Shown here: piece by piece, positions 1-8,206 of the stretch | Layout: every line of letters begins with the position of its first letter | How positions within the stretch are numbered: the first letter of the stretch is position 1 | NCBI GenBank assembly: GCA_016929205.1 | Contig: JAFGJF010000395.1 | Span: 1-50,272, forward strand | DNA from: Anaerolineae bacterium | GTDB lineage: Bacteria > Chloroflexota > Anaerolineae > JAFGEY01 | Length of the DNA stretch: 50,272 nt | Direction of reading: 5' to 3' | The notes under the pieces: model-generated | Told to the model about the DNA's origin: nothing | Database searches by the model: none | What the model saw: the letters and a program-made list of their open reading frames with translations, nothing else | Made by a program: the position numbers and the translations under genes

Positions 1-31
1 CGATGGCGCGCCATCCGATGGCGCGCCATCC
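1..31. repeat. Tandem 15-bp palindromic repeat
   Basis: Two head-to-tail copies of a 15-bp unit are seen. Each contains the perfect 14-bp palindrome GATGGCGCGCCATC (2-15 and 17-30). The array starts at the window edge, so more copies may lie to the left. It sits 3' of the isomerase gene on the minus strand. A small inverted repeat (GCATC/GATGC, 34-48) follows, and then a T run (55-59) that could end a plus-strand transcript arriving from the left. Function is unknown. Confidence 0.75.
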
Positions 32-86
32 GAGCATCCCGGCGATGCACTGCCTTTTTCTGCGCGCTCGTGGTTGTGCGTTTTCG

Positions 87-863
87 TTAGCTCAGGCCCA
101 TCTCGACCATGTTGCGATAGCTGATCGCCAGTGACTCAAAGGGGTCGCGGTCGTAGCAGCGGTCCTGTTCGACCAGGTAATACTCGACGCCGCCTTCCTG
201 AGCTGCTTGAAGGATCGCCGGCCAGTTCAGATTGCCTTCTCCGATCTCGGCAAAGCGTTGTTCGCGCTCGGGGGTAACGATCATGTCTTTGAGGTGCAGT
301 AGCGGCTCGCGCCCGGCGCATTTTGTCACCCACCATGTGGGATCGCCACCGCCAGCCTGGATCCAGTAGGTGTCGATCTCGGCTTTGAGCATATCGGGCG
401 GAGCCTGGTCGTAAAGCATGCCCAGCCAGGTCTTGCCATCATACTTGACCAACTCGTGGTTGTGATTGTGGTAGGAAAAGTCCATGCCTTCTGCCGCCAG
501 CCTGGCAGCGATGGGAGTCAGTTCGTTGATAAAACGCTTGACGCCGTCGAGACCATGGTATTCGCGAGGTAGACTGCCGATGGCCGGGTGTTCGCATTTC
601 CACATCTTGTGAATCTCGATCACCCGATCCAGGTCGTTCAAAAACATCGGCCAACCCATATGTGTCGCGGCGACGATCAGACCGCTGTCTTGAACGAGCT
701 TGGCGACCTCGTTTGGATCGAGGTCCCGGCCAAAGCCGGAAATCTGGATCGCCTTGTAGCCGATGTCGACCACCTTTTTCAGGGTTTCGGCGACGCCATC
801 GAGGGTTTGGGTGAATTCACGCACGGTGTACAATTGTGCACCGGCCATGCCTTTGATTGTCAT
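87..863 (-). CDS. Sugar phosphate isomerase/epimerase family (TIM barrel)
   Basis: This 258-residue protein belongs to the xylose-isomerase-like TIM-barrel superfamily, which includes IolE/IolI-type enzymes, sugar epimerases and AP endonuclease family 2. The N-terminal strand with a Q-x-Y-x-V-R-E segment is typical. Likely metal and substrate residues lie in YHNHNHE (about 131-137), the AEID strand (about 160), HLKD (about 190), GEGN (about 207) and the terminal VEQD. No signal peptide is seen, so it should be cytosolic. The ATG at 863 is preceded by an AAAGGA Shine-Dalgarno about 8 nt upstream. It has its own likely promoter and is separated from the glycan operon by a terminator-like hairpin. 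The exact substrate cannot be told; inositol or keto-sugar metabolism is the usual context for the family. Confidence 0.85.
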   Translation of the reverse strand: MTIKGMAGAQLYTVREFTQTLDGVAETLKKVVDIGYKAIQISGFGRDLDPNEVAKLVQDSGLIVAATHMGWPMFLNDLDRVIEIHKMWKCEHPAIGSLPREYHGLDGVKRFINELTPIAARLAAEGMDFSYHNHNHELVKYDGKTWLGMLYDQAPPDMLKAEIDTYWIQAGGGDPTWWVTKCAGREPLLHLKDMIVTPEREQRFAEIGEGNLNWPAILQAAQEGGVEYYLVEQDRCYDRDPFESLAISYRNMVEMGLS

Positions 864-907
864 TGTTTTTGTCCTTTCAGATGGATTCGGTTTGCAGGTG
901 TACCTCT

Positions 908-936
908 ATTGTACCCTGAAAGCGGTTTTTTGAAAA
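908..936 (-). promoter_or_regulatory. Putative sigma70 promoter of the isomerase gene
   Basis: Read on the minus strand, TTTTCA (-35, 931-936) is separated by 17 nt from TACAAT (-10, 908-913). The start codon at 863 is about 38 nt downstream of the expected transcription start. The -35 overlaps the terminator-like hairpin of the upstream operon. Confidence 0.45.
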
Positions 937-940
937 CTGC
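922..940 (-). terminator. Hairpin after the glycan operon
   Basis: On the minus strand GCAGTTTT, a 3-nt loop and AAAACCGC form an 8-bp stem with one G-U pair, followed by TTTC. It lies four bases past the stop of the last glycan-operon gene. The T run is short, so termination may be partial. Confidence 0.45.
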
Positions 941-943
941 GGG

Positions 944-3900
944 CTAATTGTCTGAAACGATCACCTCGCCGAGCAAGATCCGGTCGCCGATTGCGCCAGT
1001 GGGATCGAATACTGGCAGCCGCTGCAGGTTTCCCGGATCGTACATCCCGATCTCGATCGTGTGCTTACCCGGCGGCGTCCCGTCCTGGATAACGATCTCG
1101 TATTCGTCCACGATAACCTCTTCTCTGGCCCACAGCGTGGTTGGATAGGATCCATTTTGCGGCGGGTTATCTTTTTGGCCGCGTATCTGTTGATTTTCAT
1201 CCAGCAGGTGGGTAAAGACTGTATACGCCGTGTCCATTTCTTTCAATGCTTGCCAGATCAAGGTCAAATGAAGTGTGTCGCCGGGAGCGGCTTGCTGTCG
1301 ATCCAGCGTATACCCCAACAACTCAACCTTGTCGCTCAATCGCGCGCCGACCGGGTAATCAAATGGCGGGGGCTCCCACAAGCGATCTGTGGCCTCGACG
1401 TCGATGGTCCCCAAGAGGATCGGTCGATCGTGGGCGCTGCTTGCAACTTGCAGGTTCAGAGCAAAGGCTCCATCCGGCATATCGATCGGCAGCCGAAGTG
1501 CGTAATGGTCGCGCACGAATTCCTCTTGCTGCCATTGGCTGAATGGGTACTGCCCGCGGACAGGGGATCCGTTCCAGAGTTGGATCCGGTTTGTCGTTTG
1601 TTGGCCATTCTCGACCTGCGCGTCGACAGGTTCCAACCACAGCAAGACCGTGCACGATGCGCAGGAACTTGCCTGGGCGGCATTTGCTGGCACTGTGCTT
1701 TGCCAGTAGAGCGACAAGTTTAGCACCGCGCCTGGACGCAGCGTGCGGGGAATGCGATCCGAGCCGATCAGGGTCAATGTCTCGCCAATGGGGATGTCGA
1801 TCTCTTGGGCAATCGGTGGCAGGTTGTCGGGTAGTGAGGGCGCGCGTGCTATGTCCAGCGGTTCGATCTTGATCGTCGTGCCGCTCATTTGGCCGCGTTC
1901 GTTCAGCAGCGGCAGGCGAGCGTCGAGTGAGGGCGAATAGGCTCCGACAGCCAGGGCGTATTTACCCGGTGGTGCACCAACCCAGATCGGCGATACAAAA
2001 CGCAGGATAAGCGTTTCACCTGCTGTCCATTGGCCAGAAGGGTAGGTGAAAAAGGTGTCACCACCCCACTGGAACCCTGCATCATCCACTAGATGAACAA
2101 AAAAGGCATAATCATCGCGATCGACTGCGTGCAGTATCTCGAAATAGAGCCTCGCGTCGAACGACTGGCCCGAGATGGCCGGGGCATTCACGTCATACCC
2201 CAGGAAGCGTAGCGTGTTTCCGAGGTTGGCGTCTGCGGGCACGTCCGGCTGCGGGGTCGGGATCTGTCCGGGGGCAAAGCGGTATATGCGAAAGGCAACC
2301 TGCCCATCGGGTGCCAGATGTGCCTGACCAAGCGAACCGAATATCCGTAACAGCGTATCCTCGGGCGGCATTGCTTCGTAGGTAAAGATGACCCACGTCT
2401 CTTGTTCACCGGACGCAGGAAAAACAAAAGCGTCTGGACCGATCAACCACTTGAACCGTGTATAGTTGTTGGCCAGCAAGGCTATGGTGGGATGCCGGTA
2501 GTGTTCGGCGGCGACGTAGCAGAGGGCGTCGTCGGGCAGGTGGGCATTGAGATAGTTGGCGGCGTCGACCAGGTAGCTGGATGCGGCGTAATAGTTGCCG
2601 ATCGATGGTCCCCAGACGGCAAAGCACTGGATGCCGGCATAGACGACGCTTGCCAGCAGCACGATCGCGATCAACAGCCGATAGAGGGTGCTGAAGGTGG
2701 TGGGTGCAGAATGTCGCAGCCAGGTTCCGATTTCGACTATTCCCAGTGCCGGCCAGATGTAGAGGGCAGGCAGAACGCCGATCGCGCGCAGGCTGAGGCT
2801 GATTTCTACGTCCTGGCCGCCCAGGATCGATGGCAGGAGCATAATCGGCAGCCACAGCAGCAGCAAGAGGAAAGCGCCGCGCTGCAGACCGGCTAAAGCC
2901 TCTACTCCCGAGCCCAAGTCGGAACTGATCAGGTTCTCTGCTACAGCGTTGGAAGGAAAAAGTCGGCTTTGTGTTGCCGGTTTAAACAGGCGCCACAGGC
3001 TGGCTAGCAGCCCGATGACAAAGAAGACGGCCACGGGCCACCACAGGGCGGGTGCTCCGGAGACGTTAAAGCGCCAGTTCCGGTCGCCCTGCTGGATAAA
3101 CACACCCAGGGACACCTTGACCGCGTGCCAGAACGTCGCCCAGGGATCGTTGCCTGCTTGAGCCGAGAAAACGGACACCTGGCCGATACGATTGACAAAG
3201 TACTGCGGGTTCTTGAGATAAAAGAGTCCAAGCGGGCAAAATACCAGCGTTGCCGCCAGCAGGAACAGCCCGATGTGCCAGAGGTCCTGTATTCGTTGTC
3301 TGCCGCGTTGGCGTGCAGGCGATCCGGGGACAGCGATCACCATCCACAGTAAAAATGACGCGAGCAGTAACGGAAAAGCTCGGATGGCAAGATAAGTGTA
3401 GGCCGACAACCCGCAAAATAGGCCGGCCAGGATCCAATCCAGAGCCGAACGCAGCCTTTCAATGACGGGATGGGGAACTGAGGCTTTAGCCGGTTGCTGC
3501 CTGTCAGTGGGGTTGAAGCATTTGGAATCGCCGGCGTTTACCGGGATCGAGTGGTGCAGTCCACGCCACAAAAAGAGGATCGTCAGCGACTGGAAAAGGG
3601 GTTGGGTCAGGGCGCGGAACCCCAGCCGGCTGGTCGTTATCGCCCACAGGTTGGCGGCGTGCAGTGTGGCGGCGATCAAGGCAATCTTTTGAGTGTGTCC
3701 TGCCTTTTCTTCGGGGTGTTTCCTGAACATCTCGCGCGTCATGCGGTAGGTAACGGCCACGCTAACCGTGCCGATGAATGCCGAAGCCAGGCGCACAGCG
3801 ATTAACGGCGAGCCAATCAGCCGGATCATCAGCGAAGCCAGGTAGAAATAGAGTACCTCTTTGCCGGTGTAGCCTCGGATAAAGATCGGCCACGCACCTT

Positions 3901-4075
3901 GTGCGATCTCGTCAGAGAGGATAACGTTGGCCGCTTCGTCATAGTGAAGACCCAGTGGTGTGCTGCCGATGTCGTAGACGCGCAAGAAAAAAGCAATAGC
4001 CAGGACCAGGATCATCCAAAATCCGAGATGTTTCTGGAAAATGGTTGGATTGCTGCGCCGATAGTTTGCCTTCAT
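944..4075 (-). CDS. GT39-like (GT-C fold) membrane glycosyltransferase with three C-terminal beta-sandwich domains
   Basis: This 1043-residue integral membrane protein starts with a TM helix (about 18-32) followed by the GT-C loop motif HYDEAAN (about 43), where an acidic residue is the expected catalytic base. About ten further hydrophobic segments extend to about residue 500. Such enzymes use polyprenyl-phosphate sugars to glycosylate acceptors on the outer face of the membrane. Residues from about 610 to the end form three tandem beta-sandwich-like repeats with motifs such as LGYD, LYWQ, PTT.W and D-x-Y. The last copy closely resembles the last copies in the two other giant membrane proteins of this operon. 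The gene is the last of the run, 26 nt after its neighbour. Donor and acceptor are unknown; the role in surface glycan assembly is inferred. Confidence 0.8.
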   Translation of the reverse strand: MKANYRRSNPTIFQKHLGFWMILVLAIAFFLRVYDIGSTPLGLHYDEAANVILSDEIAQGAWPIFIRGYTGKEVLYFYLASLMIRLIGSPLIAVRLASAFIGTVSVAVTYRMTREMFRKHPEEKAGHTQKIALIAATLHAANLWAITTSRLGFRALTQPLFQSLTILFLWRGLHHSIPVNAGDSKCFNPTDRQQPAKASVPHPVIERLRSALDWILAGLFCGLSAYTYLAIRAFPLLLASFLLWMVIAVPGSPARQRGRQRIQDLWHIGLFLLAATLVFCPLGLFYLKNPQYFVNRIGQVSVFSAQAGNDPWATFWHAVKVSLGVFIQQGDRNWRFNVSGAPALWWPVAVFFVIGLLASLWRLFKPATQSRLFPSNAVAENLISSDLGSGVEALAGLQRGAFLLLLLWLPIMLLPSILGGQDVEISLSLRAIGVLPALYIWPALGIVEIGTWLRHSAPTTFSTLYRLLIAIVLLASVVYAGIQCFAVWGPSIGNYYAASSYLVDAANYLNAHLPDDALCYVAAEHYRHPTIALLANNYTRFKWLIGPDAFVFPASGEQETWVIFTYEAMPPEDTLLRIFGSLGQAHLAPDGQVAFRIYRFAPGQIPTPQPDVPADANLGNTLRFLGYDVNAPAISGQSFDARLYFEILHAVDRDDYAFFVHLVDDAGFQWGGDTFFTYPSGQWTAGETLILRFVSPIWVGAPPGKYALAVGAYSPSLDARLPLLNERGQMSGTTIKIEPLDIARAPSLPDNLPPIAQEIDIPIGETLTLIGSDRIPRTLRPGAVLNLSLYWQSTVPANAAQASSCASCTVLLWLEPVDAQVENGQQTTNRIQLWNGSPVRGQYPFSQWQQEEFVRDHYALRLPIDMPDGAFALNLQVASSAHDRPILLGTIDVEATDRLWEPPPFDYPVGARLSDKVELLGYTLDRQQAAPGDTLHLTLIWQALKEMDTAYTVFTHLLDENQQIRGQKDNPPQNGSYPTTLWAREEVIVDEYEIVIQDGTPPGKHTIEIGMYDPGNLQRLPVFDPTGAIGDRILLGEVIVSDN

Positions 4076-4101
4076 AAGCTCTGGATTCTCTTACTCGCCG
4101 G

Positions 4102-7100
4102 TCAAGGTGCCGATATGTTTATGTCTGTCAATGGCACAACATCACCGATCGTATTGCCTGCCCCGTCGATCACGGCCAGGCGCTGCAGAGACTGTTCGTC
4201 GTACAGGCCAACGATGAGCTGACAGTTGGGTCCCGCACCTTTGGGCACGTCGAGCGCATAGGTGTCGACAATGACTTCTCCGGCGATCCAGCCCGTGGTC
4301 GGGCGCGTCCAGTTGGCCGGGGTGGCGTCTGCCTGTGTCAGGATGCCGTCTGGCCCGAGCAGCTGCACGAATACTTTGTAGCTCGTCTCCATCTCTTCCA
4401 ACGCCTGCCAGTATAACGTGACCGACAGCGTGTTCCCTATTGGTAGATCGGCTTCTGCCAAGTCGTATCCCAGCAGGCGAACGGTTTTTAGCCGCGTGCC
4501 CTGGTTTCCCAGGTCGATATTTGTGACGTGCTCGATGTCGCCGGGGATGGTCATCTGCCGCGATGTCGGTTTGATCGTAATCTCGGCCAACGAGAGTGGT
4601 CCTGCAGCGGCAGTGTCCTGTTCATCAATGACCGTTGCCGAGAGCGTGTAATCGCCTGCCTCGATCGCCGCCGGAATGCGCAGGCGGTGCGGGCTGCGCA
4701 CGATCTCGTCTTTTTCCCACGCTGTTGTCGGATGCGTGTCTCGTCCCAGGGGCAGGCCGTCTGCCACAGCAAACCTGCCTTCGTCCGAGACCAGCTCTAA
4801 TTGAACCTGATAGTCGCGGTCCATACACTTAATCGCCTGCCAGAACAGGGTCACATCGATCTGGTCCCCGGCCTGGACGGCGACATGTGCCGTATTCGCC
4901 GCCCCCGGTATGGCTAGTGTGCTGCCCAGGCTTTTCAACGTCTGCCCGACCGCGATATCCAGCGGCCGTTCGATACCCAGCGCCTCTACGTCCGGTGGCT
5001 TATTCGGGGCCATGACCTGGATCGGGCCGATACGGCTTTTTTGCCCCACGATCCATCCCCGCGCATCGATCACATTCAACCCGCGCCACGTGCCACGTTC
5101 AAAGACAGCGATCTCGACCCAATACGTGCCGGGCGGTGTGCCGGGCAGGCTGTAAACCAGGTATGACCACCTGGCATAGGCATCGAGCGGCCAGGCTGCC
5201 GTCGTCGGCGGGCCGCGAAAGCCTTCCGGTGCGCCGTTATCGGCCAGACTCCACAGCCGCCCACGATCGTCAACCAGGCGAGCGTAGGCCATATAGTCGC
5301 CTGAAGGAGCCCGGCTTGCGCTGAGGTAGAGGTCGACCTGGAACGGGGTGCCGGCGGTGATTGCTTTGCCCGGCAAATTGTAGCCATGCAGGCGTAACTC
5401 GTTGCCAAGATTGATCGCGGCTTTGGTTTGCATGCCGGGTATGTGCTCGCCATTGAATCGATGCGCACGGAACAGATTGTCCGTGCGGTCAATGATCCCT
5501 TCTTTGAGACCGAGGATGACCAATGTCAGGGCGGCAAGGGCCAGGAGGTGAGGCGTGAAACGTGAAACGCCAAGTGTGAGATGTGAAGCGTGATCCTTGT
5601 GTGAAACGCACACCCGTCTGCCTACAATTTGCAATTTGAAACCCAAGACGCTGCCAGCGACGATGGTGATGGCGATCAAGAGGGCCAGGATGCTGATCAC
5701 TTCACCGGTCAGTCGCAGCGGTGTCGTGCTCGGTTTGACGATGATGCGGTGTTTGCCGGCGGGCACGTCAAAGCCTAGCAAGCCATAAGGTTGAGTTGCG
5801 ATCTGTGGAACGGCTTGGCCGTCGACGAGCACGCGCCAGCCCGGAAAGTAGAACTGTTTGTAAATGGCGCGAAAGGCAACCGGCGTCTCGATCTCTAGCT
5901 CTGCTCGCAGCAGGCCATAATCCGCAGAGCTGATCTGCGCGCCCTGGGGCAAAGAACTGGTATCCAAGCGGGCAACGATCGGATCGTCATCGGTCAGCAA
6001 TGCTGGATCAGCCGGTTCGTCGGGCATGCGCGATGACCAGATAGGCAGATACTCGTTTTTGGCCGTGGTACCGATCAAGCCCGTACCGTATTCCCAACGC
6101 ATCATTTTGGACACGGTGATGATTTGAGACTGTGGAAATGGCGCGGCATACGTCCATGGAATACTCGTTGCAACCAGCAAAACGATCGCTATCCCTGTCC
6201 AGATCAAGGCTGGCGACGTAAGCGTGGCACGATTATCCAAGGTGCAGATCATTGTTCCCGCGACCAGTGCCCCGGCGAGCGAAGCGATGCCCAGGTAGCG
6301 CCAGGGGATCAATGCAAAATTGAGCAAGGGCACCGTTCGCCAGAGGAAATCGGACAGGTTGATGGTCATAAAAGCCGTCAAGGCCAGGACGATCAGAAAA
6401 AACAATCGCTCGGGCTTGTGTTTTCCCAGACCAGGAAGGGATGAACCGCTCGTTTGTTTGAAACCTATCAAGTCCAGCAAATGTAAGAAGACGCTGACGC
6501 CAACCAGGATCAACATCCCCCAGCTCAGGCTGCGCGGCGGGAAATAGTTGAGCAAAGCGAGATCGACCTGCGGCGGCCAGGATAATAGTTCTCCAATGGT
6601 TAGGAAAAAGGTGCGATAGTCGACCAGATCAGTAGAAAAGTGCGTCCATTCTTTTTCAAAAAACATCGGCAGCCAAAAGAAGGCGCTTAGCGCCAAACCC
6701 AGGCTGATTGCCGCGCCCAATCTGATCGCATCGCGCCATGAATGACCGGTCCGCCACCATAAAACGAGCAAATAGATGCCCAACAAGGGCGAAACGAGCA
6801 AAGTATAGACGTTATGGGTGTAAACCAGTGCGGCATAGCTTATGGCGCAGGGTACGATATCGTGCCAGCGGTGGTTCAGGGCGGCGAGCCGTCCGGTCCA
6901 TAACACCCAAGGCAGCAAGGCCAGGGCCCAGGTTTCAGCAAGGTTCCCGCGATAGGCGCTGTCATAAAACAAATAGGGCGCATACATGTACGCCGTAGCT
7001 GCAACCAGTCCGGCTTTTTGAGCGATAGGCCCGCTGCCAGCCAGGTCTCGGCCCAGCAGATAAGCGCCCCAGCCGGAAACCAAAAAGGCGGAGGCCATTG

Positions 7101-7410
7101 CTAGAGCGAACGCTTGTGGAAAACTCAATCCAAGCAGATGCCAGAATTCGGCAATGTACGACGAGAGCGATGCGTAATAGTTGAATAGCGGATAACCATA
7201 GCCGTGGGCAAAGTCTGGTGCCCAGCGCAGCGGCAAGACGCCGTGTCGCAGGCAGCGGTCCAGTTCGACCACGCGCAGCATAAACAGCATCCCATCGTCG
7301 GTGCTGGGCATCGGCTGGGTGACAAAAGACCACACCGCGACCAGGCCGATCAATGGAATCAGCAGCAATGCCGGATCAAAGCTTCTTTTTCCTACGAGAT
7401 CAATCGTCAT
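4102..7410 (-). CDS. PTPS-related (6-pyruvoyl-tetrahydropterin synthase-related) multi-TM membrane protein with triple beta-sandwich tail
   Basis: This 1102-residue protein has a first TM helix (about 14-30), an acidic luminal loop (PSTDDG, about 36-41), the segment GYGYPLFNYY and about ten more helices, as in the PTPS-related / YfhO-like GT-C superfamily. These are probable lipid-linked sugar transferases, despite the misleading family name. A soluble segment (about 440-570) is followed by a TM helix, then a stretch encoded by a dispersed DNA repeat (residues about 600-621), another TM helix, and three tandem beta-sandwich repeats (about 660-1100). The start overlaps the stop of the preceding GT2 gene (ATGA), which implies translational coupling. 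The in-frame repeat insertion between two membrane helices is unusual. Confidence 0.8.
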   Translation of the reverse strand: MTIDLVGKRSFDPALLLIPLIGLVAVWSFVTQPMPSTDDGMLFMLRVVELDRCLRHGVLPLRWAPDFAHGYGYPLFNYYASLSSYIAEFWHLLGLSFPQAFALAMASAFLVSGWGAYLLGRDLAGSGPIAQKAGLVAATAYMYAPYLFYDSAYRGNLAETWALALLPWVLWTGRLAALNHRWHDIVPCAISYAALVYTHNVYTLLVSPLLGIYLLVLWWRTGHSWRDAIRLGAAISLGLALSAFFWLPMFFEKEWTHFSTDLVDYRTFFLTIGELLSWPPQVDLALLNYFPPRSLSWGMLILVGVSVFLHLLDLIGFKQTSGSSLPGLGKHKPERLFFLIVLALTAFMTINLSDFLWRTVPLLNFALIPWRYLGIASLAGALVAGTMICTLDNRATLTSPALIWTGIAIVLLVATSIPWTYAAPFPQSQIITVSKMMRWEYGTGLIGTTAKNEYLPIWSSRMPDEPADPALLTDDDPIVARLDTSSLPQGAQISSADYGLLRAELEIETPVAFRAIYKQFYFPGWRVLVDGQAVPQIATQPYGLLGFDVPAGKHRIIVKPSTTPLRLTGEVISILALLIAITIVAGSVLGFKLQIVGRRVCVSHKDHASHLTLGVSRFTPHLLALAALTLVILGLKEGIIDRTDNLFRAHRFNGEHIPGMQTKAAINLGNELRLHGYNLPGKAITAGTPFQVDLYLSASRAPSGDYMAYARLVDDRGRLWSLADNGAPEGFRGPPTTAAWPLDAYARWSYLVYSLPGTPPGTYWVEIAVFERGTWRGLNVIDARGWIVGQKSRIGPIQVMAPNKPPDVEALGIERPLDIAVGQTLKSLGSTLAIPGAANTAHVAVQAGDQIDVTLFWQAIKCMDRDYQVQLELVSDEGRFAVADGLPLGRDTHPTTAWEKDEIVRSPHRLRIPAAIEAGDYTLSATVIDEQDTAAAGPLSLAEITIKPTSRQMTIPGDIEHVTNIDLGNQGTRLKTVRLLGYDLAEADLPIGNTLSVTLYWQALEEMETSYKVFVQLLGPDGILTQADATPANWTRPTTGWIAGEVIVDTYALDVPKGAGPNCQLIVGLYDEQSLQRLAVIDGAGNTIGDVVPLTDINISAP
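5547..5612. repeat. Dispersed GTGAAACG/CGCCAAGTGTGA repeat inside a gene
   Basis: Degenerate tandem units built on GTGAAAC and GTGAAGCG are seen, including CGCCAAGTGTGA, a 12-mer also present at 27068-27079 in the purC-purQ spacer. The tract is in frame and encodes a histidine/serine/arginine-rich loop of the PTPS-related membrane protein. Confidence 0.7.
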
Positions 7411-8183
7411 TGGCTGGAAACAATCCTTGTCTCTCGCACTTTATCATGCGCTCGCCAATCTCTTTGTCCATTTTCCCGTTTTTTGAACAACCAACGCACC
7501 CAAAATGTAAGAATATCGCACACGCTCTTGATCACCAGGCTCAACTTGGCCCCTCGGGCAACCCCGCCAGTGCGTGGAATATAGCCAACCGTGACTTGAG
7601 TCAATTTGTAGCCCATATCTCGCGCCTTGATCAGCACTTCGGCCTGGATGAATGCGCTGTGCCGGTATTTGAGCTCGACCTCTTGTAGAAAGCGGGTGCG
7701 GTACATACAAATGTATTGAAACTGACGGAGCGGCATTCTGAACAGCAGTTGCAGCAAGCCAATGTTGATCAGGGAAACGATTTTGCGCGACAGCACCGAG
7801 TCGTGACGGTCCGAACGCAGGCCGACGACGATGTCGGCATGTTCGGCGGCGTTCAAGTACTTGGGCAGTTCGTCCAAGTCCATCGCCAGATCGGCCGGTA
7901 TAAAGATCGTGAACGTGCCGCGGGCGTGTTCAAAGCCGGTGTATAGCGCTTGCCCGATGCCGCAGTTTTTAGGGTGGTGAAAGACACGGACGCGCCTGTC
8001 GTGTGCGGCCAACGCGTCGACCATCTCGGGCGTTGCATCGGTGCTGCAATCGTCAACGATCAATAGTTCGAAAGCGACGTCCAACGCGTCCAGTTTGTTT
8101 ATCAACAGCGTGGTATTTGTCTCCAGATTGTGTTCTTCGTTATATGCCGGCATAACTATGCTAAGAAAAGGCAGGTCGTTCAT
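7407..8183 (-). CDS. Family 2 glycosyltransferase (polyprenyl-phosphate sugar synthase-like)
   Basis: This 258-residue GT-A enzyme has the family hallmarks: SIVMPAYNEE (about 8-17), the nucleotide-binding IVDDCSTD (about 43-50), a metal-site region around PADLAMD (about 96-102) and the acceptor-side RTGGVARG loop near residue 205. It lacks a long multi-TM tail, having only a short hydrophobic stretch near the C-terminus, so it is probably membrane-associated on the cytosolic side. It most likely loads a sugar from an NDP donor onto polyprenyl phosphate or a lipid-linked acceptor for the neighbouring GT-C enzymes. Its stop overlaps the start of the PTPS-related membrane gene. AAGGAT upstream of the ATG is a plausible ribosome-binding site. 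The sugar is unknown. Confidence 0.88.
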   Translation of the reverse strand: MNDLPFLSIVMPAYNEEHNLETNTTLLINKLDALDVAFELLIVDDCSTDATPEMVDALAAHDRRVRVFHHPKNCGIGQALYTGFEHARGTFTIFIPADLAMDLDELPKYLNAAEHADIVVGLRSDRHDSVLSRKIVSLINIGLLQLLFRMPLRQFQYICMYRTRFLQEVELKYRHSAFIQAEVLIKARDMGYKLTQVTVGYIPRTGGVARGAKLSLVIKSVCDILTFWVRWLFKKRENGQRDWRAHDKVRETRIVSSQ

Positions 8184-8206
8184 GATGTATCTGATATCCT
8201 TGGTTT

